Shown: positions 1 through 8,681 of the stretch, piece by piece | Layout of the letters: the number at the start of each line of letters is the position of its first letter | Position numbering within the stretch: the first letter of the stretch is position 1 | Assembly: GCA_937927895.1 (NCBI GenBank) | Contig: CALGKA010000061.1 | Coordinates: 1-64,000 of the forward strand | Source: an uncultured Granulosicoccaceae bacterium | GTDB taxonomy: Bacteria; Pseudomonadota; Gammaproteobacteria; Granulosicoccales; Granulosicoccaceae | Direction: 5' to 3' | DNA length: 64,000 nt | Program-made: the position numbers and the translations under genes | Notes under the pieces: generated by a model | Databases searched by the model: none | What the model was told of the DNA's origin: nothing | What the model saw: only the letters and a program-made list of their open reading frames with translations

Positions 1-383
1 ATGTTTGGTATGTCTTCGTTTCTGGCTTTAGACTCTACAGTCTTTAATAGCAATGAGCCGATACCTTCTTTTTGGTGATTCGGGTCCACTCCGAACTGGC
101 CAAAGGATGCAACGTCACCGCGGTCGTACCAGCTACAACCTGAAACATTCGGAGGTACACGAAGAGTGATTGTACCAACAATCAATTGGTCTTTGATGGC
201 AAGGTAGGAAAATCCACTTTCAAGTCTTGATCGTGTTACTTCATCTCCTTGCCATGTTGCATAATATTGGAAACCGAGGTTCGCCAACTGTGCGTACGAT
301 CTATGAAGTATTTCAGTGATCCTGCCAACATCATCAGTGTTGTTCCAAAGGCGAATTTCCAAATTTTGACGATTGCTATTCAT
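1..383 (-). CDS. GNAT family N-acetyltransferase, 3' end missing
   Basis: The reverse strand is open from an ATG at 383 to the window edge, giving 127 codons without a stop. It runs off position 1, so the C-terminus is missing. The visible protein has the GNAT fold order: an N-terminal segment (IRLWNNTDDVGRITEILHRS), a central beta strand (LIVGTITLRVP), then the acetyl-CoA motif A, FGVDPNHQKEGIGSLLL, which fits the family pattern V-x-P-x-x-Q-x-x-G-I-G-x-x-L. GNAT enzymes move an acetyl group from acetyl-CoA to an amine; the substrate here cannot be told. An in-frame stop just upstream limits the start to this ATG or a nearby ATA codon. The gene lies downstream of, and in the same direction as, the lipoprotein gene at 463-900. 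Confidence 0.85.
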   Translation of the reverse strand, partial: MNSNRQNLEIRLWNNTDDVGRITEILHRSYAQLANLGFQYYATWQGDEVTRSRLESGFSYLAIKDQLIVGTITLRVPPNVSGCSWYDRGDVASFGQFGVDPNHQKEGIGSLLLKTVESKARNEDIPN

Positions 384-462
384 AACTATCGCTATGTGCC
401 TCTATATAGATCAACCAGCCTACTCAACAGGCTTCTAATCATCGCAGTGCATGTGCCTCATC

Positions 463-900
463 TTAGTCACAACTGAATACTTCGGTGGGCTGTCCATCAA
501 CTACACCGCTTAAGCTTGCGTTGATACACTCATCGACAGTAATTTTTCCGTTAGTTGCACTGCCGCCTCCAGTAGGGTCTCCGTCAAAATACAATTTGAA
601 TACGTTGCCGTCTACTGTCGCAGCCAAGGCTGTGGCAGAGCGCGAATCAATACCTTGGTTCTCATAAGTTGCAAATGCGGCGCTCTGTGCGACAAAGGCT
701 GATCCAATGCAGACATTTTGTTCTTCACCTTGCCCAATATTAGCATTGCCACAATCCACTGCGCTACTACCTGCCAGTGCACTGACTCTGCCTCTGAAAT
801 CGTCAAATGTCACTCCGCTATTTCCGGAGCTACAACCACCCGCTATAAAAGCAACGGATGACAATATAAGCGCAAATAAAATCGAGTATTGTAGTTTCAT
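463..900 (-). CDS. small hypothetical lipoprotein
   Basis: This 145-residue protein begins with a lysine, a hydrophobic stretch and a lipobox-like end (IAGGC, Cys23), so it should be a lipid-anchored envelope protein. The mature part is Gly/Ser/Ala-rich and acidic, with four further cysteines (in DCGNAN, NVCIG, DECIN and the C-terminal FSCD) that could form disulfides in the periplasm. I do not recognise a family. The composition, the clean lipoprotein signal and the lack of any better gene on the other strand support a real gene. It is followed after about 80 bases by the GNAT gene. Its upstream region lacks the GTCATGAC palindrome found before the other secreted-protein genes in this window. 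Confidence 0.75.
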   Translation of the reverse strand: MKLQYSILFALILSSVAFIAGGCSSGNSGVTFDDFRGRVSALAGSSAVDCGNANIGQGEEQNVCIGSAFVAQSAAFATYENQGIDSRSATALAATVDGNVFKLYFDGDPTGGGSATNGKITVDECINASLSGVVDGQPTEVFSCD

Positions 901-1159
901 GGTATAGCTTGTTCAATTTGAAATATTGCAGAACCACCAGCACTCTAATTGACCGCCACCCTCACCCACATTGCATGTGATAACCGTTTGCATAATAAAG
1001 AGTGACGAACAGTCATACAAATGAACAGCTATCGCCGTGGAAGATCTTGTTATACGCGTATCCTTCATATAATACCCTGGACCGCTGTAGCACTTACTTT
1101 TACAAAACCTTCACAGACAGTCTAGTTGCCCTTTGCTTTCATAGGTATGACAAGCAGAA

Positions 1160-2020
1160 TCAGTCTAATCTGCAGCTTTCAGTTCCGTCCCATCCCCAGC
1201 CATCACCGTCAGAGTCTATACATTGGCTTGCTGATGTTACTGGTTCGCACGACTGGCCGGTGACGGCATTCCACCCCCATCCATCGAACTGGGCAGCGTT
1301 GGTGTAATCACAGTTGCCAAGTGGGCTGGAATTACCCGGTGCGCAGGATTCCCCGGCAATGGCGTCCCATCCCCATCCATTGTACTGAGCGGCGTTAGTG
1401 TAATCGCAGTTATCGATATTCGATTGCAGAGAGCCTGATGGTGCAAGCCCTTTGGATGGTTCTAAATTCGCACACAGCGTGTAGGATTGATCCGTTAACC
1501 ACACGCGTGTAGCAAGTGGATTAGCGCTACTCAAGGTAACAACCTCAACCCAAGGTGTAAGACCGAGATCGCCAGGCCCGACGTAGATCCCGTTGTTTAT
1601 CGTCCACGAAGAGGTGATGTCCGTGCCATCTAAAGTAGGCGCAACAGCGGTAACGTTGCCGTTGTACGGGGCAGTCTGTGACAACGGCTGAAACACATAA
1701 AGCGGACCATAAGCCCCGGATCTGCTGTAACTTACGCCATCGAAACGTCGTGCCTGACATGTGATTTGATTACCAGTAAAGTCAGATGAGCTCCATTGGG
1801 CACGTACAAGATTAACCGGCTCACCCGTTTCAAGATTAGTAAAGCTTGGGCTTGTCAAAGACGTTGAGGTAATGATGCATGAGGCATCGTTCTCCCAGCC
1901 ATATCCGTCGCCATCTGCGTCGGACGCTATAGAAATACAAGTTGAGAGCGTTTGACTGAGAGCTGGTTTAGCTAACATAAACCCGAAAATGAATAGTGCA
2001 ATAATGCGAAAACCGACCAT
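1160..2020 (-). CDS. secreted WGWDG-repeat protein (CBM10-like Cys motifs)
   Basis: This 286-residue protein has a signal peptide ending near ALSQ. Short cysteine-bracketed motifs flank a central domain of about 130 residues. The N-terminal one reads DGDGYGWENDASC; three C-terminal ones are NGWGWDAIAGESC, DGWGWNAVTGQSC and DGDGWGWDGTESC. The aromatic GWGWENxxSC core resembles the centre of CBM10 cellulose-binding modules, and DSDGDG resembles a calcium loop. Both links are inference. The central domain shares a W-S-x-x-D-F-x-x-Q-x-x-x-C pattern with the protein at 13761-14570, so the two are probably paralogues. The gene stands alone, with a GTCATGAC palindrome 43 bases before the start. It is likely exported; a polysaccharide- or surface-binding role is possible but unproven. 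Confidence 0.85.
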   Translation of the reverse strand: MVGFRIIALFIFGFMLAKPALSQTLSTCISIASDADGDGYGWENDASCIITSTSLTSPSFTNLETGEPVNLVRAQWSSSDFTGNQITCQARRFDGVSYSRSGAYGPLYVFQPLSQTAPYNGNVTAVAPTLDGTDITSSWTINNGIYVGPGDLGLTPWVEVVTLSSANPLATRVWLTDQSYTLCANLEPSKGLAPSGSLQSNIDNCDYTNAAQYNGWGWDAIAGESCAPGNSSPLGNCDYTNAAQFDGWGWNAVTGQSCEPVTSASQCIDSDGDGWGWDGTESCRLD

Positions 2021-2062
2021 CTGCGCTTACCTCTGTTTGAGCTACAATATCCAAGCCTACCC

Positions 2063-2070
2063 GTCATGAC
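2063..2070. promoter_or_regulatory. GTCATGAC palindrome, candidate operator
   Basis: A perfect 8-base palindrome lies 43-50 bases upstream of the WGWDG-repeat gene at 1160-2020. On the gene's strand it is followed after 13 bases by a -10-like TATTGT, so it sits about where a -35 element or activator site would be. The same palindrome occurs before three other minus-strand genes (12489, 14660, 18128). Confidence 0.5.
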
Positions 2071-2232
2071 ATAAAAGTTCAATCATAATGATAGATTAAT
2101 GGATGTTTTTCTCACTGAAAAATAAAACCTGATCGAGAATTTACAGCGAAAACAAATGCGATAAGTCAGCTATTGCCGGTTACTGACGGCCCACCGCAGA
2201 CACTCACATGATCATGCCCTGGTTATACTAAT

Positions 2233-2393
2233 TAGTGCCCATCCATAAACAATGCGTAGCGAGGTTGTTCCAGGTGCGTGAGATTTTGCCTACTACATGT
2301 AGGCGTTTAGTCATTCTAAATAACTACATGTAGTCGGTAAAAGATTGCGTACCTGGGGCGACCGCAGTAGCGTTCGTTTATGAATGGGCACTA
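2233..2393 (+). mobile_element. MITE-like inverted-repeat element, copy 1
   Basis: This 161-bp non-coding element begins TAGTGCCCATCCATAAAC and ends with the inverted form GTTTATGAATGGGCACTA. The two arms are imperfectly complementary over about 70 bases and surround a 21-base core (GCGTTTAGTCATTCTAAATAA). The core is flanked on both sides by CTACATGTAG. A near-identical copy lies in the opposite orientation at 12719-12878, and a decayed copy at 58098-58213. It encodes no protein, so any mobility would need a transposase supplied from elsewhere. The rest of the 2021-2594 gap shows no gene and presumably holds the promoter of the peptide transporter operon. Confidence 0.8.
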
Positions 2394-2594
2394 GCTAGAC
2401 TATCCCGGGCATCCGTTGGGAAAGGTGATAGTTGAGCTACGGCTGATAGGCAGTATGTAACGTTTTTGATACATGTTGAGCATGTGAATAAAATGGAAAT
2501 AATTGTTTATCCACGCAGATATCAACCGGTAGTCGGCGTTGGTATGGTAAATTTAGGCAAGGTAAATCGAATACGAGCTAGCGGAGGCTCAACT

Positions 2595-4076
2595 ATGTTC
2601 AAAAAGGTTACGGCAGTACTATTGGCGATCACCGCTCTAGGTTGGGTTGGTGTCGCGCAGGCAGCGCGGACTGACATTGTGGTTGGTATGCAGCTTGAGC
2701 CGCCCAATCTTGATCCGACAGCGGGCGCTGCTGCAGCGATCGACGAAGTAGTGTACGCCAATGTATTCGAAGGCCTAACCAGGTTCGGCGCGGATGGCAG
2801 TGTGAAGTCAGCGTTGGCGGAATCGTGGGACATCTCTGAAGACGGTCTAACGTATACATTTAAGCTACGTTCCGGCGTGACTTTCCACGATGGCAGCGCG
2901 TTTAATGCCTCTGATGTGAAATTCTCTCTTGATCGTTCACGCGCTGACAATTCTACCAACGCTCAGAAACAACTATTCGACAGCATAGACACCATTGAGG
3001 TGGCTGATCCTGAAACACTGGTTATAACTCTTTCAGCTCCAAACGGTGCGTTGTTATTCAACCTGGCGTGGGGTGATGCGATAGTCATGTCACCGGATAC
3101 ATTTGATAAAGCGAAAACAGCGCCTATTGGTACTGGCCCGTTTAAGTTCTCCCGTTGGGTGCAGGGTGATCGCATTGAGCTGGAAACTAACCCGGACTAT
3201 TGGGGCACTGCAGCTAAACTTGAGAAAGTAGTGTTTAAATTTATCTCTGAGCCAACGGCCGCTTATGCATCGCTGATGGCGGGTGATGTAGACGCCTTTC
3301 CTGTGTATCCGGCGCCTGAAAACCTTGCTCAGTTCGAAGCAGACTCGCGCTTTAATGTTGTGGTTGGCTCGACAGAAGGTGAGACCATCCTTTCAACTAA
3401 CAATAAGCAACCGCCTTTTGACAATAAGCTAGTTCGCCAAGCGGTGGCGCATGCGATTAACCGTCAAGAGATCATAGACGGTGCTATGTTTGGTTATGGC
3501 ACACCCATTGGAACGCACTTCGCACCCCATAATCCGGTGTATAAAGATTTCACTGCCAACTCTGCTTATGACCCTGAAAAGGCAAAGGCATTACTAAAAG
3601 AAGCGGGTTTTGCAGATGGTTTTGAGACAACATTAAAACTACCACCGCCTTCATATGCACGCCGTGGTGGTGAAATAATCGCTGCACAATTACGCGCGGT
3701 GGGTATTAAAACCCAAATCAGTAATCTTGAGTGGGCGCAGTGGCTAGAGCAAGTGTTCCGCGGTAAAGACTACGGTTTAACCATTGTCTCGCATACAGAG
3801 CCAATGGATATTGGTATTTATGCAAAGCCTGATTACTATTTTCAGTATGACAACAAAGAATTTCAGCAACTAATTAGTGATCTCACACTAGAAACAGATG
3901 AAGCGAAGCGTGCGGAAATGCTCCAGACAGCACAGGGAATTATCGCCGATGACTACGTTAATGGCTATTTGTTTCAGTTAGCTAAAACAGGTGTTGCGAA
4001 TGCGGGTATCGTAGGTCTGTGGGAGAATTCTCCAACTCAAGCCAACGATATGACTGAAGTTTACTGGAGCAAATAA
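2595..4076 (+). CDS. ABC peptide/solute-binding protein (SBP family 5)
   Basis: This is the periplasmic receptor of an oligopeptide/dipeptide-type ABC importer, 493 residues. I chose the ATG at 2595 rather than the longer open frame from 2466 because a GGAGG site sits 7 bases before it and it yields a clean signal peptide (MFKKVTAVLLAITALGWVG to AQA). The mature protein has the family 5 hallmarks: LEPPNLDPTAGAAAAIDEVVYAN near the N-terminus, VFEGLTRF, AESWDISEDGLTYTFKLRSGV and DVKFSLDR, then the GTGPFKFSRW region. It heads a tightly packed operon with two permeases and a double ATPase. The ligand could be a peptide, a glutathione-like compound, an opine or another small solute; the family does not decide it. 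Confidence 0.95.
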   Translation: MFKKVTAVLLAITALGWVGVAQAARTDIVVGMQLEPPNLDPTAGAAAAIDEVVYANVFEGLTRFGADGSVKSALAESWDISEDGLTYTFKLRSGVTFHDGSAFNASDVKFSLDRSRADNSTNAQKQLFDSIDTIEVADPETLVITLSAPNGALLFNLAWGDAIVMSPDTFDKAKTAPIGTGPFKFSRWVQGDRIELETNPDYWGTAAKLEKVVFKFISEPTAAYASLMAGDVDAFPVYPAPENLAQFEADSRFNVVVGSTEGETILSTNNKQPPFDNKLVRQAVAHAINRQEIIDGAMFGYGTPIGTHFAPHNPVYKDFTANSAYDPEKAKALLKEAGFADGFETTLKLPPPSYARRGGEIIAAQLRAVGIKTQISNLEWAQWLEQVFRGKDYGLTIVSHTEPMDIGIYAKPDYYFQYDNKEFQQLISDLTLETDEAKRAEMLQTAQGIIADDYVNGYLFQLAKTGVANAGIVGLWENSPTQANDMTEVYWSK

Positions 4077-4103
4077 CAACCAGCTCCGTTAAGACCAGCC
4101 TCT

Positions 4104-5054
4104 ATGATTCGGTATTTAGCGCGGCGGCTTGTGTCGCTCGCGCTAACGCTGTTGATTGCCAGTGTCATAATTTTTTTGGCGCTAGAGGTAGTCCCTGGTG
4201 ACCCTGCCAGCGTTATGTTGGGAGTTAACGCACAACCTGAAACAGTACAGGCGTTGCGCGAAGAACTTGGGCTCAATGTAAGTAAGCCGATGCGATACTT
4301 TAATTGGGTCAGTGGTATGTTAGTCGGAGATTTCGGCACCTCCTACACCTACCGCACGCCCATCAGTGAAATGATTGCTGATCGCATGGTGATCTCCTTT
4401 CCGCTGGCACTTTATGCCTTGCTGTTATCAACGCTTATCGCATTCCCTGCCGGTATAATTGCCGCAACCAAAAGAGGTTCGTTGTCGGACCTTAGTATTA
4501 TGGGTATGACACAGCTCGGCGTTGCTATTCCTAACTTTTGGTTTGCGATGATCCTTGTGATTATTTTTGCCATTAACTTGCAATGGTTTTCGGCCGGCGG
4601 TTTCCCAGGGTGGGAGGCGGGTGCGTTTGCAGGTATTAAAGCGCTGACTCTACCTGCCATTGCTTTGGCTTTACCACAAGCCTCTATTCTCGCACGCGTT
4701 ATGCGTTCATCACTGCTCGATACTTTGGGTGAAGACTTCATAAGAACAGCGCGCGCTAAAGGGTTAAGTGCGCGGCAAGCGTTATGGCGCCATGCACTTC
4801 GTAACGCCATGATCCCTGTGCTTACCATTATTGGTTTGCAGTTTTCATTTTTACTGGCAGGTGCCATTATAATTGAAAACATTTTTTTTCTACCGGGCCT
4901 TGGTCGTTTGATATTTCAGGCGATTACCCAGCGCGATCTTATTGTGGTGGAAAGCGTGGTGATGTTGTTGGTGTTTGCTGTGGTTGCAGTAACCTTTTTG
5001 GTAGACATAGCGTATGCTGTGGTTGACCCTCGCTTGCGACACCGGCTGCAATGA
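4104..5054 (+). CDS. ABC transporter permease, DppB/OppB type
   Basis: This 316-residue inner-membrane permease has an N-terminal helix (SLALTLLIASVIIFLALEVV) followed by VPGDPASVMLG, the usual DppB/OppB start. Several more hydrophobic helices follow. The EAA loop is visible as RTARAKGLSARQALWRHALR, which docks onto the ATPase. The C-terminus, VDIAYAVVDPRLRH, is also typical. It follows the binding-protein gene by 27 bases, and its stop overlaps the start of the next permease by 4 bases (ATGA), indicating translational coupling. Together with the second permease it should form the channel of the peptide importer. Confidence 0.95.
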   Translation: MIRYLARRLVSLALTLLIASVIIFLALEVVPGDPASVMLGVNAQPETVQALREELGLNVSKPMRYFNWVSGMLVGDFGTSYTYRTPISEMIADRMVISFPLALYALLLSTLIAFPAGIIAATKRGSLSDLSIMGMTQLGVAIPNFWFAMILVIIFAINLQWFSAGGFPGWEAGAFAGIKALTLPAIALALPQASILARVMRSSLLDTLGEDFIRTARAKGLSARQALWRHALRNAMIPVLTIIGLQFSFLLAGAIIIENIFFLPGLGRLIFQAITQRDLIVVESVVMLLVFAVVAVTFLVDIAYAVVDPRLRHRLQ

Positions 5055-5950
5055 TTCAGTTTTTGCGCAACCGACGCAACCTGATTATTGGCGCATTGTT
5101 GTGCCTGGTATTTATTGCAGCCGCTATAGTGTCATTTTTTTGGACGCCCTATGATGTCACAACGCTTGATATCGCTAATAAGCTAAAAAAGCCCGCACTA
5201 CCTTACCTGTTTGGTACTGATCATTTTGGCCGCGATATTTTTTCTATGATCATGGTTGGTGCGCGTACCTCTATTGCAGTAGCGTTAGTGGCAGTCACCA
5301 TTGGAATGGTAGTCGGTGTACCGTTAGGGTTGTTTGCCGCGGCAAATCGTGGTGCGTTGTTTGATGAATTAATTATGCGCGGTAACGATCTGATATTCGC
5401 GTTTCCGGCTTTACTAATAGCAATAATGATTACTGCCGTGTTCGGTCCCGGTGCGTTAAATGCGATTATTGCAATTGGTATATTTAATATTCCAGTGTTT
5501 GCGCGGCTGACGCGTGCAGCTGCCCTTAGCCTTTGGGAGCGTGATTATATTCTTAGCGCTAGAGTGGCGGGAAAGTCGCGATTGCGTATTTCAGCTGAGC
5601 ACATTTTACCCAACTTACTTAACTTACTTATCGTTCAGGGCACAATTCAGTTTTCACTTGGTGTGCTTGCCGAAGCGGGGTTGTCTTATGTGGGTTTAGG
5701 GGCTCAACCACCGACGCCTAGTTGGGGTCGTATGTTGGCTGAAAGCCAAACTATGTTTTCGTTTGCGCCGCACCTGGCAATATTCCCGGGGCTTGCAATA
5801 GTACTAACTGTATTGGGGTTGAATTTATTTGGTGATGGCTTGCGTGACTACTTTGATCCAAAACTAAGGCACAACAGACGTAGTGAGGCGGCAGTACCGT
5901 TAGATGAGTTGGCACTACTTGATAGTGAAAAAGGGCGATCAATCAAGTGA
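5051..5950 (+). CDS. ABC transporter permease, DppC/OppC type
   Basis: This 299-residue partner permease has an N-terminal membrane helix (LIIGALLCLVFIAAAIVSFF). It then shows the DppC-type segment PYLFGTDHFGRDIFSMIMVG, of the family pattern GTDxxGRDxxSR. Later come the SARVAGKSRLRISAEHILPN loop, equivalent to the EAA contact with the ATPase, and SYVGLGAQPPTPSWG, another family hallmark. It overlaps the upstream permease by 4 bases and the downstream ATPase by 4 bases, so all three are coupled. It forms the second half of the translocation pore in the inner membrane. Confidence 0.95.
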   Translation: MIQFLRNRRNLIIGALLCLVFIAAAIVSFFWTPYDVTTLDIANKLKKPALPYLFGTDHFGRDIFSMIMVGARTSIAVALVAVTIGMVVGVPLGLFAAANRGALFDELIMRGNDLIFAFPALLIAIMITAVFGPGALNAIIAIGIFNIPVFARLTRAAALSLWERDYILSARVAGKSRLRISAEHILPNLLNLLIVQGTIQFSLGVLAEAGLSYVGLGAQPPTPSWGRMLAESQTMFSFAPHLAIFPGLAIVLTVLGLNLFGDGLRDYFDPKLRHNRRSEAAVPLDELALLDSEKGRSIK

Positions 5951-7551
5951 GCCTGCTAACGGTTAAGGACTTACAGGTCTCCATTGGTGGAAAGTCTATA
6001 CTGCAAGATATCGACTTAACCGTTAGTCGTGGTCGAGTGCTGGGCATTGTAGGTGAAAGTGGTTCCGGTAAATCAATGACTGCGTATGCGATTATGCGGC
6101 TGCTGCCGGATGGTTCAGAGCTTAGTGGTGAAATACTCTTTAACGATACTGATTTGGCAGCAGCGTCTGAAGAGGCTATGTGTCAGGTACGGGGTCGTAG
6201 CATTGGTATGGTTTTCCAAGAGCCAATGACTGCTCTTAATCCGTTGCACACTATTGGTGATCAAATTGCCGAAACAGTAAGAATACACAGCAAAGTGGGT
6301 CGCGCTGAAGCGTTACGTATTACCCTGGATACATTAAGGCGAGTGGAGCTACCGCCAGAAGAGTTCCCGCCATCGCGCTATCCGCATGAGTTATCAGGTG
6401 GTCAACGGCAGCGAGTGGTTATAGCTATGGCTATTGCGCTGCGCCCACAACTACTGATTGCCGATGAACCGACAACAGCGCTTGATGTGACTACACAAGC
6501 ACAGTTGCTTAGCTTGCTTAAACGATTGGTAGATACAGATCAAATGGCATTGATCCTGATTTCACATGATCTTGCGGTTATTGCCAACACAGCTGACGAT
6601 ATTGCCGTGATGCGCAATGGCGTAGTGGTTGAATCAGGCAGCACTGAAAATATTTTTAATCACATGCAGCATCCGTATACCGTATCGCTGTTAAAAGCGT
6701 CGGGGCATGTACCGGAAAAATTAGCGGCTGGTGTGCTGGCTGATGAGCCATTGCTAGTAGTCAAAGATCTGGTGCGCGACTATAGATTACCGCGCAAGCG
6801 CTTTTTTGATGCAGTCAACTATTTTCGCGCAGTGGACAATGTGAGCTTCACGATTAAGCGTGGCGAAAACGTGGGTTTGGTCGGTGAAAGCGGCTGTGGT
6901 AAATCAACGCTTACCAGAGCGATTCTCGGGCTTGAAGAAACACAGGGTGGAACCATTACGCTTGATGGTGAGCGTATAGTGGCCAAGTCTGAAATGAGCT
7001 TAGCGTGTAGACGAAAAATGCAGGTAGTGTTTCAAGATCCGTATGGCTCTTTTAATCCGCGGCATTCAGTCGGACGTTCAGTCGCTGAACCTTTGCATGC
7101 ACTTGAGGATCGGCCGGACCGATTGGCACAACAAAAAGCGGTTCAAGAAGTGCTGGAGCGAGTAGGCTTGAATGCCGCTGACAGCAAAAAATATATTCAT
7201 GAGTTCTCCGGTGGGCAACGGCAGCGTATTGCGATTGCTCGTGCGCTAATTATCCGGCCATCATTGATTATACTCGATGAAGCTGTCTCCGCTCTTGATG
7301 TCTCAATCAGGGCTCAGATTTTAGATCTATTAGTTGAACTTGCGGCCAGTGACGATATAGCCTATCTATTCATATCACACGATTTATCTGTGGTGCGCTC
7401 TTTTACGCAGCGACTGCTCGTAATGAAGGATGGTAGAATCGTCGAGGAGGGGCAAACGGATGTTGTGTTTAGTCGACCGCAGCACCCCTATACGCAGAGC
7501 TTGATTGATGCAGTGCCGGTTGTGCCAACGGTCTTTGCGCAACGCGAATGA
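5947..7551 (+). CDS. dual ATP-binding protein of peptide ABC importer (DppD-DppF fused)
   Basis: This single 534-residue protein contains two complete ABC ATPase domains, equivalent to the separate DppD and DppF chains of other bacteria. Domain 1 has Walker A GESGSGKS at residues 36-43, signature LSGGQRQR and Walker B LLIADEPT. Domain 2 has Walker A GESGCGKS, signature FSGGQRQR and Walker B LIILDEAVSALD. In domain 2 the usual DEPT is DEAV, as is common in this family. It starts with GTG, overlapping the permease stop by 4 bases. It powers uptake through the two permeases. The fusion guarantees one of each ATPase per transporter, an arrangement also known for GsiA/YejF-type systems. Confidence 0.95.
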   Translation: MSLLTVKDLQVSIGGKSILQDIDLTVSRGRVLGIVGESGSGKSMTAYAIMRLLPDGSELSGEILFNDTDLAAASEEAMCQVRGRSIGMVFQEPMTALNPLHTIGDQIAETVRIHSKVGRAEALRITLDTLRRVELPPEEFPPSRYPHELSGGQRQRVVIAMAIALRPQLLIADEPTTALDVTTQAQLLSLLKRLVDTDQMALILISHDLAVIANTADDIAVMRNGVVVESGSTENIFNHMQHPYTVSLLKASGHVPEKLAAGVLADEPLLVVKDLVRDYRLPRKRFFDAVNYFRAVDNVSFTIKRGENVGLVGESGCGKSTLTRAILGLEETQGGTITLDGERIVAKSEMSLACRRKMQVVFQDPYGSFNPRHSVGRSVAEPLHALEDRPDRLAQQKAVQEVLERVGLNAADSKKYIHEFSGGQRQRIAIARALIIRPSLIILDEAVSALDVSIRAQILDLLVELAASDDIAYLFISHDLSVVRSFTQRLLVMKDGRIVEEGQTDVVFSRPQHPYTQSLIDAVPVVPTVFAQRE

Positions 7552-7624
7552 TAAAATCTAAAACAGCCGAACTCGAATAAACTTGGTTATTTTGAAGGAC
7601 TCTAGCTATAGTGAAGGAACTACT

Positions 7625-8647
7625 GTGAATGGCCACCCATTGAAAAAGACTTTGCAAAAATACCAGTCACTATTATGCGTTCTTGGTTTGGTGTTTTTAT
7701 CTTTACCTGGTACGGCTGTACATGCCGAACAGGTATTCCGTCTGGGTACAGGTGGTAACGCAGGAAGTTATTTTCCGATCGGATCTTTGGTTGCAACCGC
7801 GGTTAACAAACAGCGAATAAAAAGCACTGACAACAGTGAGCTAGTCATTCTGCCGCAGCGATCTAGTGGTTCAGTTTCAAATTTAAAAGATATTGCAGCA
7901 GGCCTTTTAGAGGGCGGCCTGGTACAGGCAGATGTAGCGAGCCTGGCGTATCGCGACGCTGGTCAGTTTAAAGGCAGTGGCGGTGATCGAAAATTACGTT
8001 CCATCGGTTCGCTGTATTTAGAAAGTGTGCACGTGGTTGTGGCGGCCGGTAGCGATATACAAGGGATAGCCGATTTAGCTGGCAAGCGCGTATCAGTTGA
8101 TGAGCTGGGTTCGGGTACCCAGCTCGATGTCAGTCGTATACTTGCCACGTATGGAATGACCTTCAGTGATATTTTACCGGTTTACCTTAAGACTGACGAT
8201 GCCATTGATCGGCTGCAACGTGGCTCTTTGGATGCTTTCTTTCTAATCTCCGGATATCCGGTTAAGGGTATAAAGCAACTGGTTGATGAAGGCGTTGGGC
8301 GCCTTGTGGGTTTAGAGCTTGATCAAATAGAGCGGCTTATAGAATCGTACGATTTTTTTGCTGATCACGCGATTGCAGCTGGAGTCTATTCTAATGAATC
8401 TGAAATTCCAACAATAAGCGTACCCGCTCAGTTCATAGTGCGCACCAATGTATCCGAGGAAATTGTCTATCAGATTACAAAAAACCTTTGGAGCAGTGAC
8501 ACACTGGACGTACTAGCGTCAGGTCATCCGAGAGGAGAAGACATAAACCCTGCAACTGCACTTCAAGGTATAGGGGTGCCACTTCATCCGGGGGCGATTC
8601 GTTACTATGATGAGCTAGGGTTCAAGATTGATGGAGTACTAAAGTAA
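7625..8647 (+). CDS. TAXI family TRAP-type solute-binding protein
   Basis: This 340-residue periplasmic binding protein is of the TAXI (TRAP-associated extracytoplasmic immunogenic) class. I prefer the GTG at 7625 over the TTG at 7583 because an AAGGA site precedes it by 7 bases and it gives a signal peptide ending AVHA. The mature N-terminus FRLGTGGNAGSYFPIGS is the family hallmark, and LRSIGSLYLESVHVVV, DLAGKRVSVDELGSGTQLD and the C-terminal LHPGAIRYYDELG also fit. TAXI proteins normally deliver a ligand to a fused TRAP membrane protein, but none is encoded nearby. Instead a sensor kinase gene follows at once, so this protein may be a ligand sensor for the two-component system. Confidence 0.92.
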   Translation: MNGHPLKKTLQKYQSLLCVLGLVFLSLPGTAVHAEQVFRLGTGGNAGSYFPIGSLVATAVNKQRIKSTDNSELVILPQRSSGSVSNLKDIAAGLLEGGLVQADVASLAYRDAGQFKGSGGDRKLRSIGSLYLESVHVVVAAGSDIQGIADLAGKRVSVDELGSGTQLDVSRILATYGMTFSDILPVYLKTDDAIDRLQRGSLDAFFLISGYPVKGIKQLVDEGVGRLVGLELDQIERLIESYDFFADHAIAAGVYSNESEIPTISVPAQFIVRTNVSEEIVYQITKNLWSSDTLDVLASGHPRGEDINPATALQGIGVPLHPGAIRYYDELGFKIDGVLK

Positions 8648-8681
8648 TGCGATATTATTGTTACTTAGTGGCGCGCCAGTT

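Noticed and set aside
1002-1307. Rightward open frame of 101 codons upstream of and overlapping the first WGWDG gene
   Set aside because: It is antisense to the conserved repeat region and has no start signal or protein-like pattern.
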